Origin: Agaricus subrufescens
Lineage: Eukaryota; Basidiomycota; Agaricomycetes; Agaricales; Agaricaceae
Assembly: GCA_029945375.1 (NCBI GenBank)
Contig: CM057064.1
Span: 1,302,001 to 1,366,000 of the forward strand
Direction: 5' to 3'
Length of the DNA: 64,000 bases
The notes under the pieces are model-generated. The model did not search any database, was not told the origin of the DNA, and worked only from the letters and a program-made list of their open reading frames with translations. Both the position numbers and the translations under genes were made by a program. Shown piece by piece: positions 1 to 15,312 of the stretch; position 1 is the first letter of the stretch; each line of letters starts with the position of its first letter.

Positions 1-545
1 ATGATACCAGAATGTACCGGGTTGGCTGACTTGAAAGTTATACTGAAAAGAATTATTTGGCGTAATGGGACACTGAGTAACACCAGTAGTGCCGTCCATA
101 AAACTGGTCCCCTGCTGCAACATGCCGTGCCAATGCTATTTTCAAAGGGTGAACGGTGTACTTGGCGTGAAATCTGAACAATGCTGACGATGCTGGTACG
201 CAAACTCTGGTTTGGATCCGAAAGCTCATTAACAACATTGATTTTCACTCGGTCACCCTGATACTGTGTTAAGCACATCTGTTAAGTGCGACGTCGACGA
301 AAGTTTACCTTTTGTGCAGTTATAACAGGGCCTGGGTGAAGGCCGTTAATAAGGGAAGCTCTATGAATCATCCGAGTAAGTGCACTTTGGAAAACAAGAG
401 AGGGAAAGTATACATACGGACGCTCGAATCCGTCCGGTGCAATGTTCTTGTTTGCGATAGTGATAGTGCCTACAGGGCCGACTATCTCCGCCAAAGTGGA
501 TGTCAGCCACATAAAGAGGGGTGTAAGAAGCGAATTCCGTAACAT
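1..545 (-). CDS. Laccase (multicopper oxidase), N-terminal part, 3' end outside window
   Basis: Secreted copper oxidase acting on phenols. The ATG at 545 opens a hydrophobic signal peptide ending near LAE, followed by [21 protein letters not shown], the usual N-terminal strand of fungal laccases. Exon 1 ends at about 418. Exon 2 encodes [17 protein letters not shown], and the next exon starts [17 protein letters not shown] further intron with donor GTCAGC precedes the exon that carries copper motif L1 (HWHGM, 121-135). The sequence then continues through TQCPI to FWYH, the start of motif L2, where the window ends. No frameshift or stop is seen in the visible part. The closest relative in the window is the complete laccase at 50404-52734, with the same exon boundaries and strand. 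Family call is firm; whether the whole gene is functional cannot be seen. Confidence 0.88.
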
Positions 546-2316
546 TCTCTAAAGATAATCGGATACGGTGGATCTTGAATGACCGTTGGCGAAAACGACG
601 AGACAGTGAGAAGGAGGGAGATGAAAGAAGATGGTGTAAAAAGTCGTATTAGAATTTGATTTCATACTGGCCTGGTCATGATGAACACTGAAAATTGATG
701 GAGCGAGCCAAATGAACCTCACCGATTGGGCTGTTCGATTCAACAGCTTAAATTTTGTTTTTACCAGCAAAACCGGAGAGTGATGAAATAACAAATTGTG
801 CTGCTGTTTTGCGTCTGCAGCACGTCAAAGTGATATTTTAGTAGCATGACATCGGGCCCCAACTGAAACTTCATGCATTGTGATACTCTCGATGTGGAGC
901 AGAGAATGGACGGCGCATATACTCGTTCCAGCCACATAGTAAGTCGGCATATAGCCGGTAGTATCGCAAGACGAGGGGCAAAAAGGAGTGGATGAAGCAT
1001 TGAGAAGATTGTATAATGTCTTACGTCCTTCTTGTTGTCCCTTAGGCGTCGCCAAGGGAAGTCAAAAAGAAGGGTGAGAAGGACAGGCTTGGGAGGCTGA
1101 CACAGCCTTCAGCCAAGTCTCCTTTAAGGTTATGCATCCAAAGAGCCAATTGACGGAGGTACAGTGGCCGGCCCCAAGAACGTTGGCCATGTGGGGCATA
1201 CACAGCGTTCGAAGGATCATGCACAGTACAATGATGGTAACGAAAGATTTTGTAAATTTCTTTTTTTTTCTTTGCCGGTGTGCCAATATCCCAATTTTGG
1301 GATTTAAATTAATGGATAAAAGTATGTTGAATGCCAATGATCAAAAGCAGGATGGCGACAAGAACAGTGTCAGAATTATGAGACTGGGCCAGGGGGGTAG
1401 ACATGTTGTTGCATACAGCAGGCCGGCAGCTACGCCCGTGACGTCGGAATACAGGAGAGGTCGAACTATTCAAGAGTAAGGCACATAGTCCAAATCTATA
1501 AGTAGCGGATGCCAGGATCCCTCGTAGATTCGAAATCGAATGTGATGTTGTTGAACAGACTCTCGGATGGAAGAAAGATGAGGGCAGGTCCCTAGAGACT
1601 GGTCCGCACTCAGGTTCCTGCGAATAAGCGAACAACAAAAGACATTGGCAGCGTTAAGTAAACCACAGGTGTTTGCTCAAATACGAGCATTAGCTTGGTT
1701 TTTAGGCCATAGGAAGATGAGTAGCTTGTCAAGAGAAAGACCAGCCATTCTGATAGAAAATGCGCGATGGGTGCTTCTGGATATAGGACTGGTGTAAAAA
1801 AAAATTACTGACCCACGATAAAAGTTGCGCCGCTGGAGGCTGTGCATTTTTTGAGCTGGTCCTGGTCCATTAACACGGAGCACCATATCGTAAGGCTAAT
1901 CGCGTTGGCCTAGCACAAAGATCATTATCACGGCGTCCGCAAGGCAACATTTGCATTTGTTGTCATGCTATATTTAGCCGAGTCGTGGTCGTGTGTGAAT
2001 CCGCAGTATTCGCGGAATCCATAGCCCGAAAAATATGCTATCTCTTTCTCTCTCGCGTCACTTGCAGAGGAAGGCAGGATCCAAAGACCAGAAGGACGGG
2101 ATCACGTCGTTCTAGTGCGTCCCACTGCGAGTACCGGAATAGGCTACATGGCGACATCAACGGGAATGTATAGAACATTAACGACACTTTGATTTTCGCC
2201 AAGCCGCTGCATTCTATTTTCGTGCACGTGAAATGCAGAATATAATAAGGCCCTGCAGCGGAAGAATGATAGGATTCTTACTTACTCATACCACCTTTCC
2301 TCCACCCACGTCCCAA
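546..2316. other. Intergenic, no convincing gene
   Basis: This stretch contains the laccase promoter side and the region upstream of the gene at 2317. Several open frames of 60-115 codons occur on both strands (for example 1132-1479 and 1309-1638), but none shows a recognisable domain, a consistent intron pattern or a family motif. A T-run lies near 1260-1270. Confidence 0.5.
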
Positions 2317-3249
2317 ATGCTGCGTACCACCGTAATTGTTGCTCTTGCCGGTCTCGCCAGCGCTCAGTGAGTAGACTGTTTATGATGAGCTTCTGGAGGC
2401 TAACATCTTGCTAAAGGATAGCTGGCCTATCCTCAGAGTGCACAAGCGCACTCTCGGGCATTGTCGCCGATCCCGATGCCAACGCCTGCTTGAAGCCCTC
2501 CGACCTCCTGCCTATCGTTACCTCTCAAAACGCATCTGTTGTGCCTGTTATCGATGCTTGGTCAAAGGATGTTTGTGCTGCTGCTCCCTGTAGCAATGCC
2601 ACCCTTGCAAACGTTGTCAAGTCCGTTGTCAATGGCTGCCAAGCCGAGATTAGCGGCGAAACAAAGGGCGTAGACCCGGATACCCTGGCTTCATCTATCA
2701 CGCCTATGGTGCAGCAGTTCTACCCTACCGTCAGGAAGGTTTTGTGTTTGAAGCAGTGCGTGGATTTCATGAGTCACTAACCCTGACTCAACTAATAAAA
2801 ATTGTAGTGGCGACACAATGTGTGACACCGAGATTCTTCAAAGCATTCAAACCGCCGCTGGACACAATCTCACTCTCGGCAACTTCATGGCATCGGTCTT
2901 CGGCTTGGACTTTACACAGATACCTAAGAACGCTACCTGCTCTGATTGTGTCAAGGCAGCGTACACTACCATTAACCAGGACATTCCCGACTTGATCTCG
3001 GATGCTGCTCCAGCCCTTCAGGCACAATGTGGCGCTTCATTCACCGGTGGGTTTCAAACATAGTTATATGGGCTATCACTTATAATATCAATCTGTATAG
3101 ATGGAAACATTCCGTCGTCTGTTGCCAGCAGCGCCGCTGACAGCAGTCCCTCTCCGGATAAACCCAACAACGGGGCCTCTACATTCCTTTCTTCTGGATC
3201 CAGCATGATTGGCATGACCGTGATCTCCACCTTATTAAGCTTCTTTTAA
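2317..3249 (+). CDS. Secreted Cys-rich GPI-anchored protein (DUF7729-like)
   Basis: The ATG at 2317 starts a signal peptide (MLRTTVIVALAGLASAQ). Intron 1 begins GTGAGT right after the signal region and ends GCTAAAG at about 2415. Intron 2 begins GTGCGT near 2757 and ends TTGTAG at 2808. Intron 3 (GTGGGT to TATAG) lies near 3048-3101. The mature part has regularly spaced cysteines (ECTSAL, NACLKPSDL, DVCAAAPCSNAT, NGCQ, MCDTEIL, ATCSDCVKAA, AQCGASF) and several N-glycosylation sequons. After a Ser/Asn-rich linker it ends in a hydrophobic tail (SSMIGMTVISTLLSFF), typical of a GPI-attachment signal. The layout resembles the fungal DUF7729 family of cell-surface proteins of unknown function. Gene structure is well supported; the family name is from memory and less certain. 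Confidence 0.8.
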
Positions 3250-4437
3250 TTGGTGCTAGCCGTATAAAACATGTACTTCATGGATTTTCGTACTTGCTTT
3301 CGAAGGATTCCGATTGTTACTTCGTATGGACAACTATACTGGACTTCCGGATTGATGTCTCTTAGTACATAAACTTGTTCAGATAATTTATGAAGTGAAT
3401 TCAAGTCAGATTCAAGTGCCTCGGCCCATTTTAAGCCCCTAACTCTGGGATTCCGCGGCGTAGCCATGGTTCCTCACGGGGATTTGAAACTGATACGAAG
3501 GCATGAGGGAGAGCGATGGGTATGTGCAATCGCTTCACAATTAAGCCCCTTCTTATCTACATTCCTTGTACCTTTTTGATTTTTTTAGTTTTGAATATGC
3601 CGTTTATAAGCAAGTCACGATCATACTTTCCCAACTATTTTTGATGACCACCAAGTTTGGGGCCTTTGACAAAACAAATTATTTTATTATTATCATTTTG
3701 CTATACAAAACTTGACAGATCAAGGTGCCTGCGCCTGTCGCTCAGGAAGGGCATTTGTTTCCTCTTATTATAAGTGTGGCCAACTCTGTGATATTTTGAT
3801 AGCCCACAGCAACGGTGAGATCGGCCACCCTCGAATGTGGATACAATCTTGGAGGTGATTTGGGGTTGGATGCTGAAACTTGTTGAATCACCTCGTGTCG
3901 ACTAGGTTAATCAGGTTTCAAGTCTCAATGTCAGCGCCGAGCGGGGGCGTTCAGGAATAAGTCGGGTGTTGTGAGAGCTCCACCTGAGCTAGTGTTCATA
4001 TATATCATTTATATCAAGATGAGATGGGTGGAGGAGTGACGGCCGGCGGACTTTCCACGTTGCCTGCATGTTGAAGATCAATCTGTCACCAGCACACAGG
4101 TTGATACAATGGGGTGGATCTAGCCGGACCAATCCGTCGAGATCCTCGGTCCCCAAGTAAACGAAGCACGAAAGACCCTAGGATGATGGTGTTGTTCTGG
4201 GCAGTACAAAGCTGGGAAGACGCCAGACCAGATCTAGTCGCGGATTAACGCCAGAAGAGATTGCCGCGGTCAAGAGTCTTTACTCCGTGATAGGACCACT
4301 AACGCAACTTTACTCGCCAGTCCCACACGTTGCTTTGTTGCCCAGATTCAGGGTGTAGACGACGAATTGGTTGGTAAAGGATGTGACATGTGACATATAC
4401 GTGACATGGGGAGAACGCGACTGGGCCTTTGACGACC
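3250..4437. other. Intergenic region
   Basis: No gene recognised. It holds the 3' end of the GPI-protein gene and the promoter of the SNF5-like gene. Only short unconvincing open frames are present. Confidence 0.5.
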
Positions 4438-6274
4438 ATGTCCGATGCTCACAATGGTCCCTCGTCGTTCCCCGCCGCTCCGGGCGCCTATGGCAACATG
4501 ACAGACACGCAGCTCCGACAGGCAATAAACCATATAACGACGGCTGCACAAGCCACGTATGCGTCACCAGCACCGAGGCCAGCTGATCCGAAAGGTATTA
4601 ACCCGCTGATTGACCTTGAGCACACTCAATAATTTCCGTCTTGCTAGCGTACATGAGGAATGTCCATACATGGTCAGCTGCATCCACGCCACCACCCAAA
4701 ACGCCTGCTTCGGCTGTCAGGAATACCCGTGCTCGGCAGACTCGGACAGCAAACGCTTATGCACCTACAACCCCCTACACCCCTCCCGTCTACCAAACAG
4801 CCTTGCCTGTGTCTATCCCTACTACCCATCCAAACCCTCCTCGACCCCCTTTGTCAAGTGTCCCTCAAGCGCTTCAGTCTACTTATGCATCCCGCTTGCG
4901 CACAGGTGCAACTCTCCTTATGCAACCCACTCCTGCAGCTACAGCCGCAGCTCACTCTCGCACTACCAACAGACGAGGAGGAGTCGTGAACTATGCTGAT
5001 CCTGGCTCTGGTGATGAATTTGTCGACGCTGGTGCCATTGACTCCGATGACTCTGATTTTGTGGCGAGTGGTGGTACGCGAACAGCGATACGGCAGACAA
5101 GAGGCGGTAGGATGGTTTCTGGAGTAACCGTGTTTAATCCTGCAACTGGATCCTCGGCGACACCGAATCGCATTAGCACGCCTCAAATGGAGAGGAATGA
5201 GTTAGATCAGAGTTACCTTGGCCAAGTTCCACCCGAAAGATTTATCAAACCACGTCCGATGCAACCGACAGCCCATGAGTACCCGTAGGTGCTCTTCACC
5301 TTTCTACGCGTTTACTATCCTGAATCCTCGTGTTTAGCACGCCAGATGCATTAATTAGGCAGGGTTCAAAACGGACATCCCTCATCCCAATTCGTGTCGA
5401 GTTTGAGACGGATACTCATCGAATACGGGATTGCTTCGTTTGGAATGTGAATGAAGAACTTATCAAACCCGAAATTTTCGCTAGAATTTTCTGTTACGAT
5501 CTCGACTTACCTCTCACTTTCGCGGATACCGTTGCGGCGCAGATACGTGCTCAAATAGAAGAACACGAAGGTGTAGCGAGTATGGAACTTGGGCAAGACG
5601 GCGCGCCTGACCTAGATGAGAATGCACAAAATTTTGATGAAGTACCGGAGTGTCGTGTCATTTTGAGTGTGAGTGGATCTTGTATGCGGACAAAAGAACA
5701 TTTTGGCTAATTTTTGAGCTAGATTGACGTTCAAATAGCAAATCACCATCTCATGGATCACATCGAATGGGATCTCCTTTCGGCACTCACTCCTGAGACC
5801 TTTGCGCAGAGGTTATGTTGGGAGCTTGGGCTGTCGGGCGAAGCCATACCTCTCGTTGCTCATGCAGTTCACGAAGAGCTTGTGAAGCACAAAAAAGACG
5901 CTATTGAGTGGGGAGTTATTGGAGGTGAACGTGACATTGGAGATGATGCAGGTGCAAGAGATAGAAGTGGGTTCGGGCTAGTGAAAGACAAAACAGGACT
6001 GGGCCTTGGATGGGGACGCGCGCCGAAGGATGGCCGAGGGCCCAAGACGCTGAGGAGTGTATGGCGAGATTGGCAAGATGCGGACGAATTTAGGACCAAA
6101 TTTGAGGAGCTCACAGCGGAGGAAGTGGAAAGGAGAGAGGTTGAAAGGGAAAGAGCGAGCAGGTATGTTCTCATATGGCTCGCAGCTTCTTTACTAGACT
6201 AATTTTAATTTTCTCCAAGACGGTTGAGACGCGAAACATCAAAATTCCAGTCGACGAGGAGTCGGCGACGATAA
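4438..6274 (+). CDS. SFH1: SNF5/Sfh1 (SMARCB1-type) chromatin-remodelling subunit
   Basis: Core subunit of a SWI/SNF- or RSC-type nucleosome remodeller in the nucleus. Five exons: 4438-4594, 4648-5284, 5338-5668, 5723-6162 and 6220-6274, with GT-AG introns of 52-57 bp. The ATG at 4438 is the first real ATG. The N-terminal half is low-complexity (Pro/Ala/Thr) with an acidic GDEFVDAGAIDSDDSDF patch. The SNF5 domain follows: LIPIRVEFETDTHRIRDCF, then WNVNEELIKPEIFARIFCYD (repeat 1), then IDVQIANHHLMDHIEWDL and ALTPETFAQRLCWELGL (repeat 2), the paired repeats expected for the family. The tail RGPKTLRSVWRDWQDADEF with a basic end is typical of fungal Sfh1/Snf5. SFH1 versus SNF5 cannot be settled from sequence alone. 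Confidence 0.92.
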
Positions 6275-9200
6275 CTTAGAAGCAGCCGGTATACACTTGG
6301 TATTCTCCGTGTTATCATTATCTGTCACCTTAATAATGCATTTGTCTGTATCAGTAAACAAACGTTTGATTATCCTCTCCAGGCATATTCATTCACCTAT
6401 CAACACCTTTATCGGATGTGTTATCGCAAGGAAATTTTCTTGCGATAAGCACAGAGCAATCTTTCTTGCCGAGTTTCGGATAAGAAGACCATCATGCGAA
6501 CATTCTCCAGCGCGTTATACTTCACGGTCAACAATCTTCCACTTCCGTTCTAGGTTAACGACTATCTCACAAGAACCACTGCCTTGTGCTACTGAACAAA
6601 TCACGAAAGACACAATTCTCCGCCGAAAGGTACACTCATGATTGCTGATAACATATCCTACGATTCGAATCAGCTCATTTGGGCTCAACCTTCTGCATCC
6701 TTACTACATCCGTTACACCCTGAAACGTTCAAAGAAAGCATCTTCCGAGCCGTGTAAATTTTTTTCTTTCATGCCGCTCCCATAGGCTTCTGTTTCCCCG
6801 TCTCCCATTTCAGTTTTCCCGCAGAGTTTGGACTCTTACAAAATTCTTTATTTTTTTCATATCGGCTGTATTTTCTCGAAGCTCATAAATATTGCCCCTT
6901 TCAGAAACAATCCAAAAGAATTCGGTGATGTATAGAAATATTTTCGGAGACTTCTACCATCAAGAATCTCTTGTGTGTATTGGATCCTCATTGATATCCA
7001 TTTACTTTCTGCTTCCCACGTTATTTGAAATATGTCGAGGCTGTTGAGTTTTCAAGAAAACGTGGGGTCACAAATGAGCTGTATGTGCCGAGTGTGGAGG
7101 TTAATCTTCGGGGTAATATAAGGATAGATGCTAATTATGTAGATCTAGAACGTTATTTAATAAAGCTTTTGTGTGCCAAAGTGAAAGACTCTTCTTTTCC
7201 TGTGAAGGAATTTGGGGAGGGGAGGGAGAGGAATCCTTGGCCTTTTTGATCGTTCGCTTCTTGTGGAAGAAGACGCTGTTTGTGGTGGCAGCCTCACATT
7301 CGTGCTTCTGCTGACTTCTAAAACACATGTGTTTCCTCCCAGGCCGCGTACAACCCACATGTATTATTTACGTGTTGCTAACTAGTTTACATATGATGAT
7401 CAATTTCGATGGCAAGGCGCAATCTTTCGAAAGAAAAAAAAAAAACTATTTTTTTCGTGTTGTTCTTTTTCACCTTTCCTTTTTTCTTTTGTTTTTTGTT
7501 TTCTTTTTGTTTCTTTTTGTTTTTTTTTTGGGTTGAAAGTGGAATGCCGCCATTCTTAGTGGGGTAGCGCGTATCGAAAATTTTTTTCTCCATGTGTCGC
7601 TATTGGAAAGCCACGTAGCATAATTTTTGCTAGATGCATTCTGATGCCAGAATCATCCGCAGTGAGAAAGGAAGGAAGGAAGATAATCTAGACTTAGTCT
7701 GACAACTGTTCCTGGACGAAGTTGAGGGTGTTTATAGCCAGAGCGGACAAGTAGTTTATAAAAATGGACCTGGTGTTCTCTATTTACTTACTGAAAGAAA
7801 GCCTGAAATTGTGCTTGTACAGAGCCCATTCAGCTCGAGGAATTCACTTATGGAGACTAGCTCAGGTCAGGTGCCGCGACAATCGTCTTGGTATGCGCCC
7901 ACGTTCCTGAATAATGGTGGGCGGACACTCAATCCCGGATAAATATCGGACTTGACTTGGTATCATTGAGGAAGCGAAAATGGGGTTTGTATAGATGAGA
8001 AAAAATGTAAGCATTTAAGAAACGTGGGATGTCGTGGGATGAACACCCCCTGCTTTGAGAGAATTAAGCTCGTAGAGCATGTCGTGCTGTCAATAGTTCA
8101 TTCCGAGAATCATCCTGGGTTCCTGTTCTTAGCACTTTATGAATGTTGCATGGATCGGACACGTTAACACTGGCAATGGGTTTTACTACCTTGTATGTAT
8201 AACGCCGAAACGATATTCCGAATGTTTGATGCGAGGATGTCTCATGTTTCGGCATGTTCAGTGCGCATGTACGAGTTGAGTGCTTTTTTTGTTTTTGGAT
8301 TGATGGGTACAGTTGTAGGGATCACCCCATGGACGTTTGGCAGTTGACGGGGAGTACGGGTAACCGGGCACGAACACCGGGAACAGGACATGGCGCGGAC
8401 AGCCATGGTGACAGGCGCTCGTTTTTGAATTTTTTTTTTTTTTCTTTTCTGTGTCCCTTGCCAGTTTGTGCGCTCCCCGTAGGTGAGAGGACCTGCCCGA
8501 TGCTGGAATTGATTTGCATCGAAAATTTGGGGAACGATCTAGATTCGGTTTTGTGGTATCATATCAACTCCCAAGCCCATTATATCCGTTATAGCCGTTG
8601 CCTTACCCATATCTAAGGGACAAATCGGTTTGGGTATTTGGACTATCATGGTCTCGTGTCATTTGTTCTGTTGATTCCTTCCCTAAAATCGTAGCTCGGC
8701 AGAATTAATCGGGGGCTGCTAATCAGTATGACGAAGAAGGACACTCGAATTTGGATTCGAATCAACCCCAATCATAGATTAACTAACGTGTGATCATGTA
8801 GAGGATAGAGGAACCTGGGAGAAAGTTTGTGCTAGCTCACCAAATTCCCAAAGATACGGATTGATTCCCATAAAGCTATGAAGGACCGTGCACTCAGGAA
8901 GGTCGTAAACAGCACTTCCAGGACACAGTGTGTGCGCAGTCATGCTGGACACTGAGGCTATTAAAAGCTTCTGGACTGTCGGGCACTTCACATGATTCAG
9001 AGTATGCACATGTTACACATTCACTATTACCGTAACAGCGCGGTCAATGTGATTGAACGGCGAAGATTAACTCCCGCTGTTTTTCATGTGCGCCGATGGT
9101 AGATCTACAGCAGAGTGGGAAGAGTGCTAAGCTGAAAAGAGGAGGAGAGCAAGGGGTTAGTGTTGACCTTTAAGTATTTCCGAGATCAAAGAGCGAGGAT

Positions 9201-9488
9201 GCCTGTCATAGGCTTGAGGCAAGAGTTATATTAAAACAGAAACTGTCGAAGGACAAGGACAGGAAAAGAGAAGAATAAACCTTCAAAAGCAAAGCGAACG
9301 ACTAACCCGTATATGGCAATGTCCCACGGGGATGAGCGGTAGGAGTCTGGGCGGATAACCCCGCTGCCACCCCCTACCGTCGAGATGGTCTTGGCCCGGC
9401 TTTATCAGACCTACCCCGCATCTGGCATCAGGGTCGGGCGAGATCTCGGAGAAGATGGGATCTCGGCAGATCTGGCGGTCACGTTGTG

Positions 9489-12094
<2,606 letters not shown>

Positions 12095-12713
12095 ACTTTT
12101 CAGTCGATGTTTTCAGCTACCCTTTTTTCATTCTTCGTTTGTCTCTGGAATTTTTCGTTGGTCTTTCCTTGGGCTTTTAGACGAAACGTTACTCGAGTTG
12201 CGCCATAGCAGCATCAAGCTATTCGTTCTATCCGGACTTGGATATGCATCTCCTCTACTTATTTTGGCTCGGAAACTGCACATATATATATTTGCCATAG
12301 ATACATCTCATAGAGTTTCTTTCTGCTGTCTATCCACCAAACCTTTCTTTTCGCTGGCGGTCCGTACTTTGTCGCGCCCCCTCTTTGGTCTTACTGTACC
12401 TATCCCACCTCTCATTTAGACGACTCGTTGCCTGGGAGCATCGTGTACCTTCATAACTGAACTAGCCCCTCACAATTAATGACTATGATGATCTGCATCT
12501 AAATCCTTTTCTTCTGTGCAAGCTGTCTGAAGGGAGAAATGTTAAGATACCGAACGCCGGCAAGGATGTCTAGCCGCAATCGCATGTTAATACCACCTGG
12601 CAGCCGGGACCTAAAAGGCATGTTTTCCTTTGTTTATCACATGCTCATCAGACCCTGCCAGCATCATGATGCTGACGTCATTCAACCACACCCATGCTCA
12701 TTTACCGCGTACA
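12095..12713. other. 3' region of the CreA-like gene and promoter of the WD40 gene
   Basis: No independent gene seen. The first part is T-rich, as expected of a 3' UTR. The second part leads into the WD40 gene, whose frame could also start at the ATGs at 12666 or 12669. Confidence 0.5.
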
Positions 12714-15312
12714 ATGCATACAAATCGCTCTCGACGTTCATCGCTACGCGGGATTCACGATCACGCGGCTCTAGCCGCAAGTCTCCAACGTTCCATCAAT
12801 AGGTCCCGAGCCGACGTTCTGGAATCTATATTTTCAGCAGGTTTTCCTTACTCAAGGTAAGTCGACCAGATCCTGCGCTTGCGCTCGTTGGACCGGCTAC
12901 GGCGTCTTCTGTCATCCCCCTGCCTGAGTGAGCTTCGCTCTGCGATGCTGGATCTATCATCGGACAGCATGCTTGCTGTCATTATGTATACGGTGGCGTG
13001 GCACAATTCGCGGGTGCCTGTAAACGAGACCGAAGTGCATCATTGCCCCATAACCCAAATAAACTATCACCGCCCTGGAGCAGTTTGGATGGTCTAACAC
13101 TATGATTCATTCTTTCGTTATGCAGAAGTCTAGATGCTCACAAGTCGTGCATAAATGCGCTCGCATTCTCGAACGGAGAAGGTAAATTCTTAGCAAGCGG
13201 AGGCGATGGTAAGTCAAATCTAATTTTCGACGTAAACTGCGACAGAGACGGAGTATTTTGACACCATATTTCTTGGATTTGTTGTTTTCTATTTTTTTTA
13301 TCCAGATTTACAGATCTTGTTGTGGGACTTTTACCAGGAAGATGTTCGAGAACCTATAGGCTCCTTTGTCGGCCCTCGCGTACGTGTCGTAACATTGGTT
13401 CTTTCGCAGTTGACTGTAAACGTTGTGTCAGAGCAACGTTCTTCACTTGACATTCTCACCCTCGAACCGATACTTGTTCTCGTAAGTCTGCTTATGCTGG
13501 GCATGTATGTATATCATGGTAGTCTTCCATCTAGAGGTGGTATAGACGATGTTATTTTTCGCTACGATATCTCTTACTTAGGGTCCTCACGCGCCCAAAT
13601 TGCCAAGCGGGCTCCTGACGCAACGTGTGCATTTCACGATGTCAGCATAAATTGTGTCTGTCTTGTTAGAGGTTCCCCATTTGACCCTCCATCTTAGGAT
13701 ACGATTCGAGGCATTACATGTCGGCCGAATCACGATGAAATTTACCTCAGCGGAAGGTAATGTTTGCTAACGATCTCTTAAGTCCAAGACATCACTGACA
13801 AACTTAAATATAGTGAAGATGGTAGGATCATCCGTCATGATGATCGAGAAGCTAGTTCACTACGAGCTCAGGACACCCTTCAACTCGAGTCCGAGGTTAC
13901 CGGCATACAGTACCACCCGCAGATGGAATACATGTTTTTAACGGGTGAACAAAGTGGTTCTGTTTGCCTTCGTGATGAAAGAATGGCGTTTGGACCCCTT
14001 TCTCGTAGGTCAAAAAACGGCGTGGTACAAGAGGTCAGTTCCATAAAATTCGATATACATCATTTACCAACAAATTACTCCACTAGTATAACACGAAACT
14101 GACAAGACCGAGCCATGACTATCTAAGCAACCCTGAAACGAGTAGTGTCGTATTTGATCGTGATGGTAAGTGTAATCATACTAGATACCGCGGACATAGT
14201 GGTGATCAAATCCGAAGGCTCTCGGTTCGCTGTTACGATGCTAGTGCGTCAATATTATTTCATCTGAATTTTACCCAGTGTCTCATTTAGGCCACGTAGC
14301 ATTGGTATCCTACAATATACTCGATATCAGACCCTAATCCATTGGCTATTTGCACCGGGAGGAACTCGCCAGACGGGATGCCTATTCCTGCGGGAGAGCG
14401 CACTTATTCTAATTCTTGCACCATGAAGGTGTGTTGAGTGATCAAAAAGAGGGTGCTCCGAGAACTTATGCGTGATGACGCCCGCAATAAATAGCACGGG
14501 TGTTTTGGCGGCCCAGGACTCGAAACGGACGACTTCTATGCCGCTGGATCCGACGATTTCCGAGGCTACATTTGGAAACTGCCTCCGGATTCGGAACTTC
14601 TAAGTCAGAGGCAAGAAATCTGCCCCGCCGACTGGCACACGCAGGAGTATGAAAATGAAACGGGTACGTTGCTAGCCCTTTGCCTTGGTTCTTTGGTTCA
14701 ATCTTGTGAATTCCAAAATATTTTCAGGTTTTTCTGCGGGAGCGAGGGAAAAAATCTATCTGCCCGCTGAGATTTCAACCCCATTATGTCGATTGACAGG
14801 TGGCATCTACAATACCCTCGCAACCGGATGTGATAACTGAAACGGTCGTAGGTCATGAGTCTATCGTGAACACCGTAGTTTTTCACCCTCATTTCCTGCA
14901 TGTCATGACCTCGGGTGTAGAGAAGCGAATACTTCTGCACAGTCCGACTCCATCTTCTCCGTGCGCACAGGACCTTCCGCGTTCCACGACACATGTCAGG
15001 CAGTTGGATGCAGATGGTACACCCGACCGTTTCAATTTCCATCAAGCTTTAATGGGTGCATTTACGACAGTTGGCGAGTCTGAATATGCGGCGGACTTGT
15101 CTGAGCGTAGAACCATCAGCATGTTTGATCAGTAAGCTCCTTCATCCACCCTGGGGCCCCGCAGTTGAACCGTCATCAGTATATTGAGAGAAGAAGGGAA
15201 TGTTGATGTTTTCACAGTTCGTCCCTGGAAAGATACCAATTCTGAGGGTGACACATCGGATGACGGTGAGGACCCGGAATCGGAAGATGATGACACGGAT
15301 ATAGGAATTTAG
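12714..15312 (+). CDS. DCAF5/DCAF6-like WD40 protein
   Basis: Probable substrate receptor of a CUL4-DDB1 ubiquitin ligase. The model has 14 exons: 12714-12856, 13126-13208, 13306-13379, 13432-13481, 13535-13640, 13698-13756, 13814-14033, 14087-14165, 14218-14243, 14300-14428, 14495-14663, 14728-14799, 14852-15131 and 15180-15312. All are GT-AG and in frame. WD repeats seen in order include HKSCINALAFSNGEGKFLAS, SGGDDLQILLWDFY, RSNVLHLTFSPSN, RGITCRPNHDEIYLSGSEDG and VTGIQYHPQMEYMFLTGEQS. Family-typical segments follow: WYPTIYSISDPNPLA, FYAAGSDDFRGYIWKLP and GHESIVNTVVFHPHFLHVMT, then SGVEKRILLHSP, which is characteristic of DCAF5/6. The protein ends in a short acidic tail. The start could be 12666. 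DCAF assignment is by motif; ligase function is inferred. Confidence 0.85.

Noticed and set aside
1042..1638. Possible small membrane protein around 1309-1638 (-) or protein at 1132-1479 (+)
   Set aside because: One hydrophobic stretch exists, but there is no family motif, no supported start or intron pattern, and both strands are equally open.
4610..4999. Alternative frames in the SNF5-like gene
   Set aside because: They are shadows of exon 2, which is low-complexity and open in several frames.
7327..7593. Phe-rich (+) and Lys-rich (-) open frames
   Set aside because: They are produced by T homopolymer runs with no codon or domain signal.
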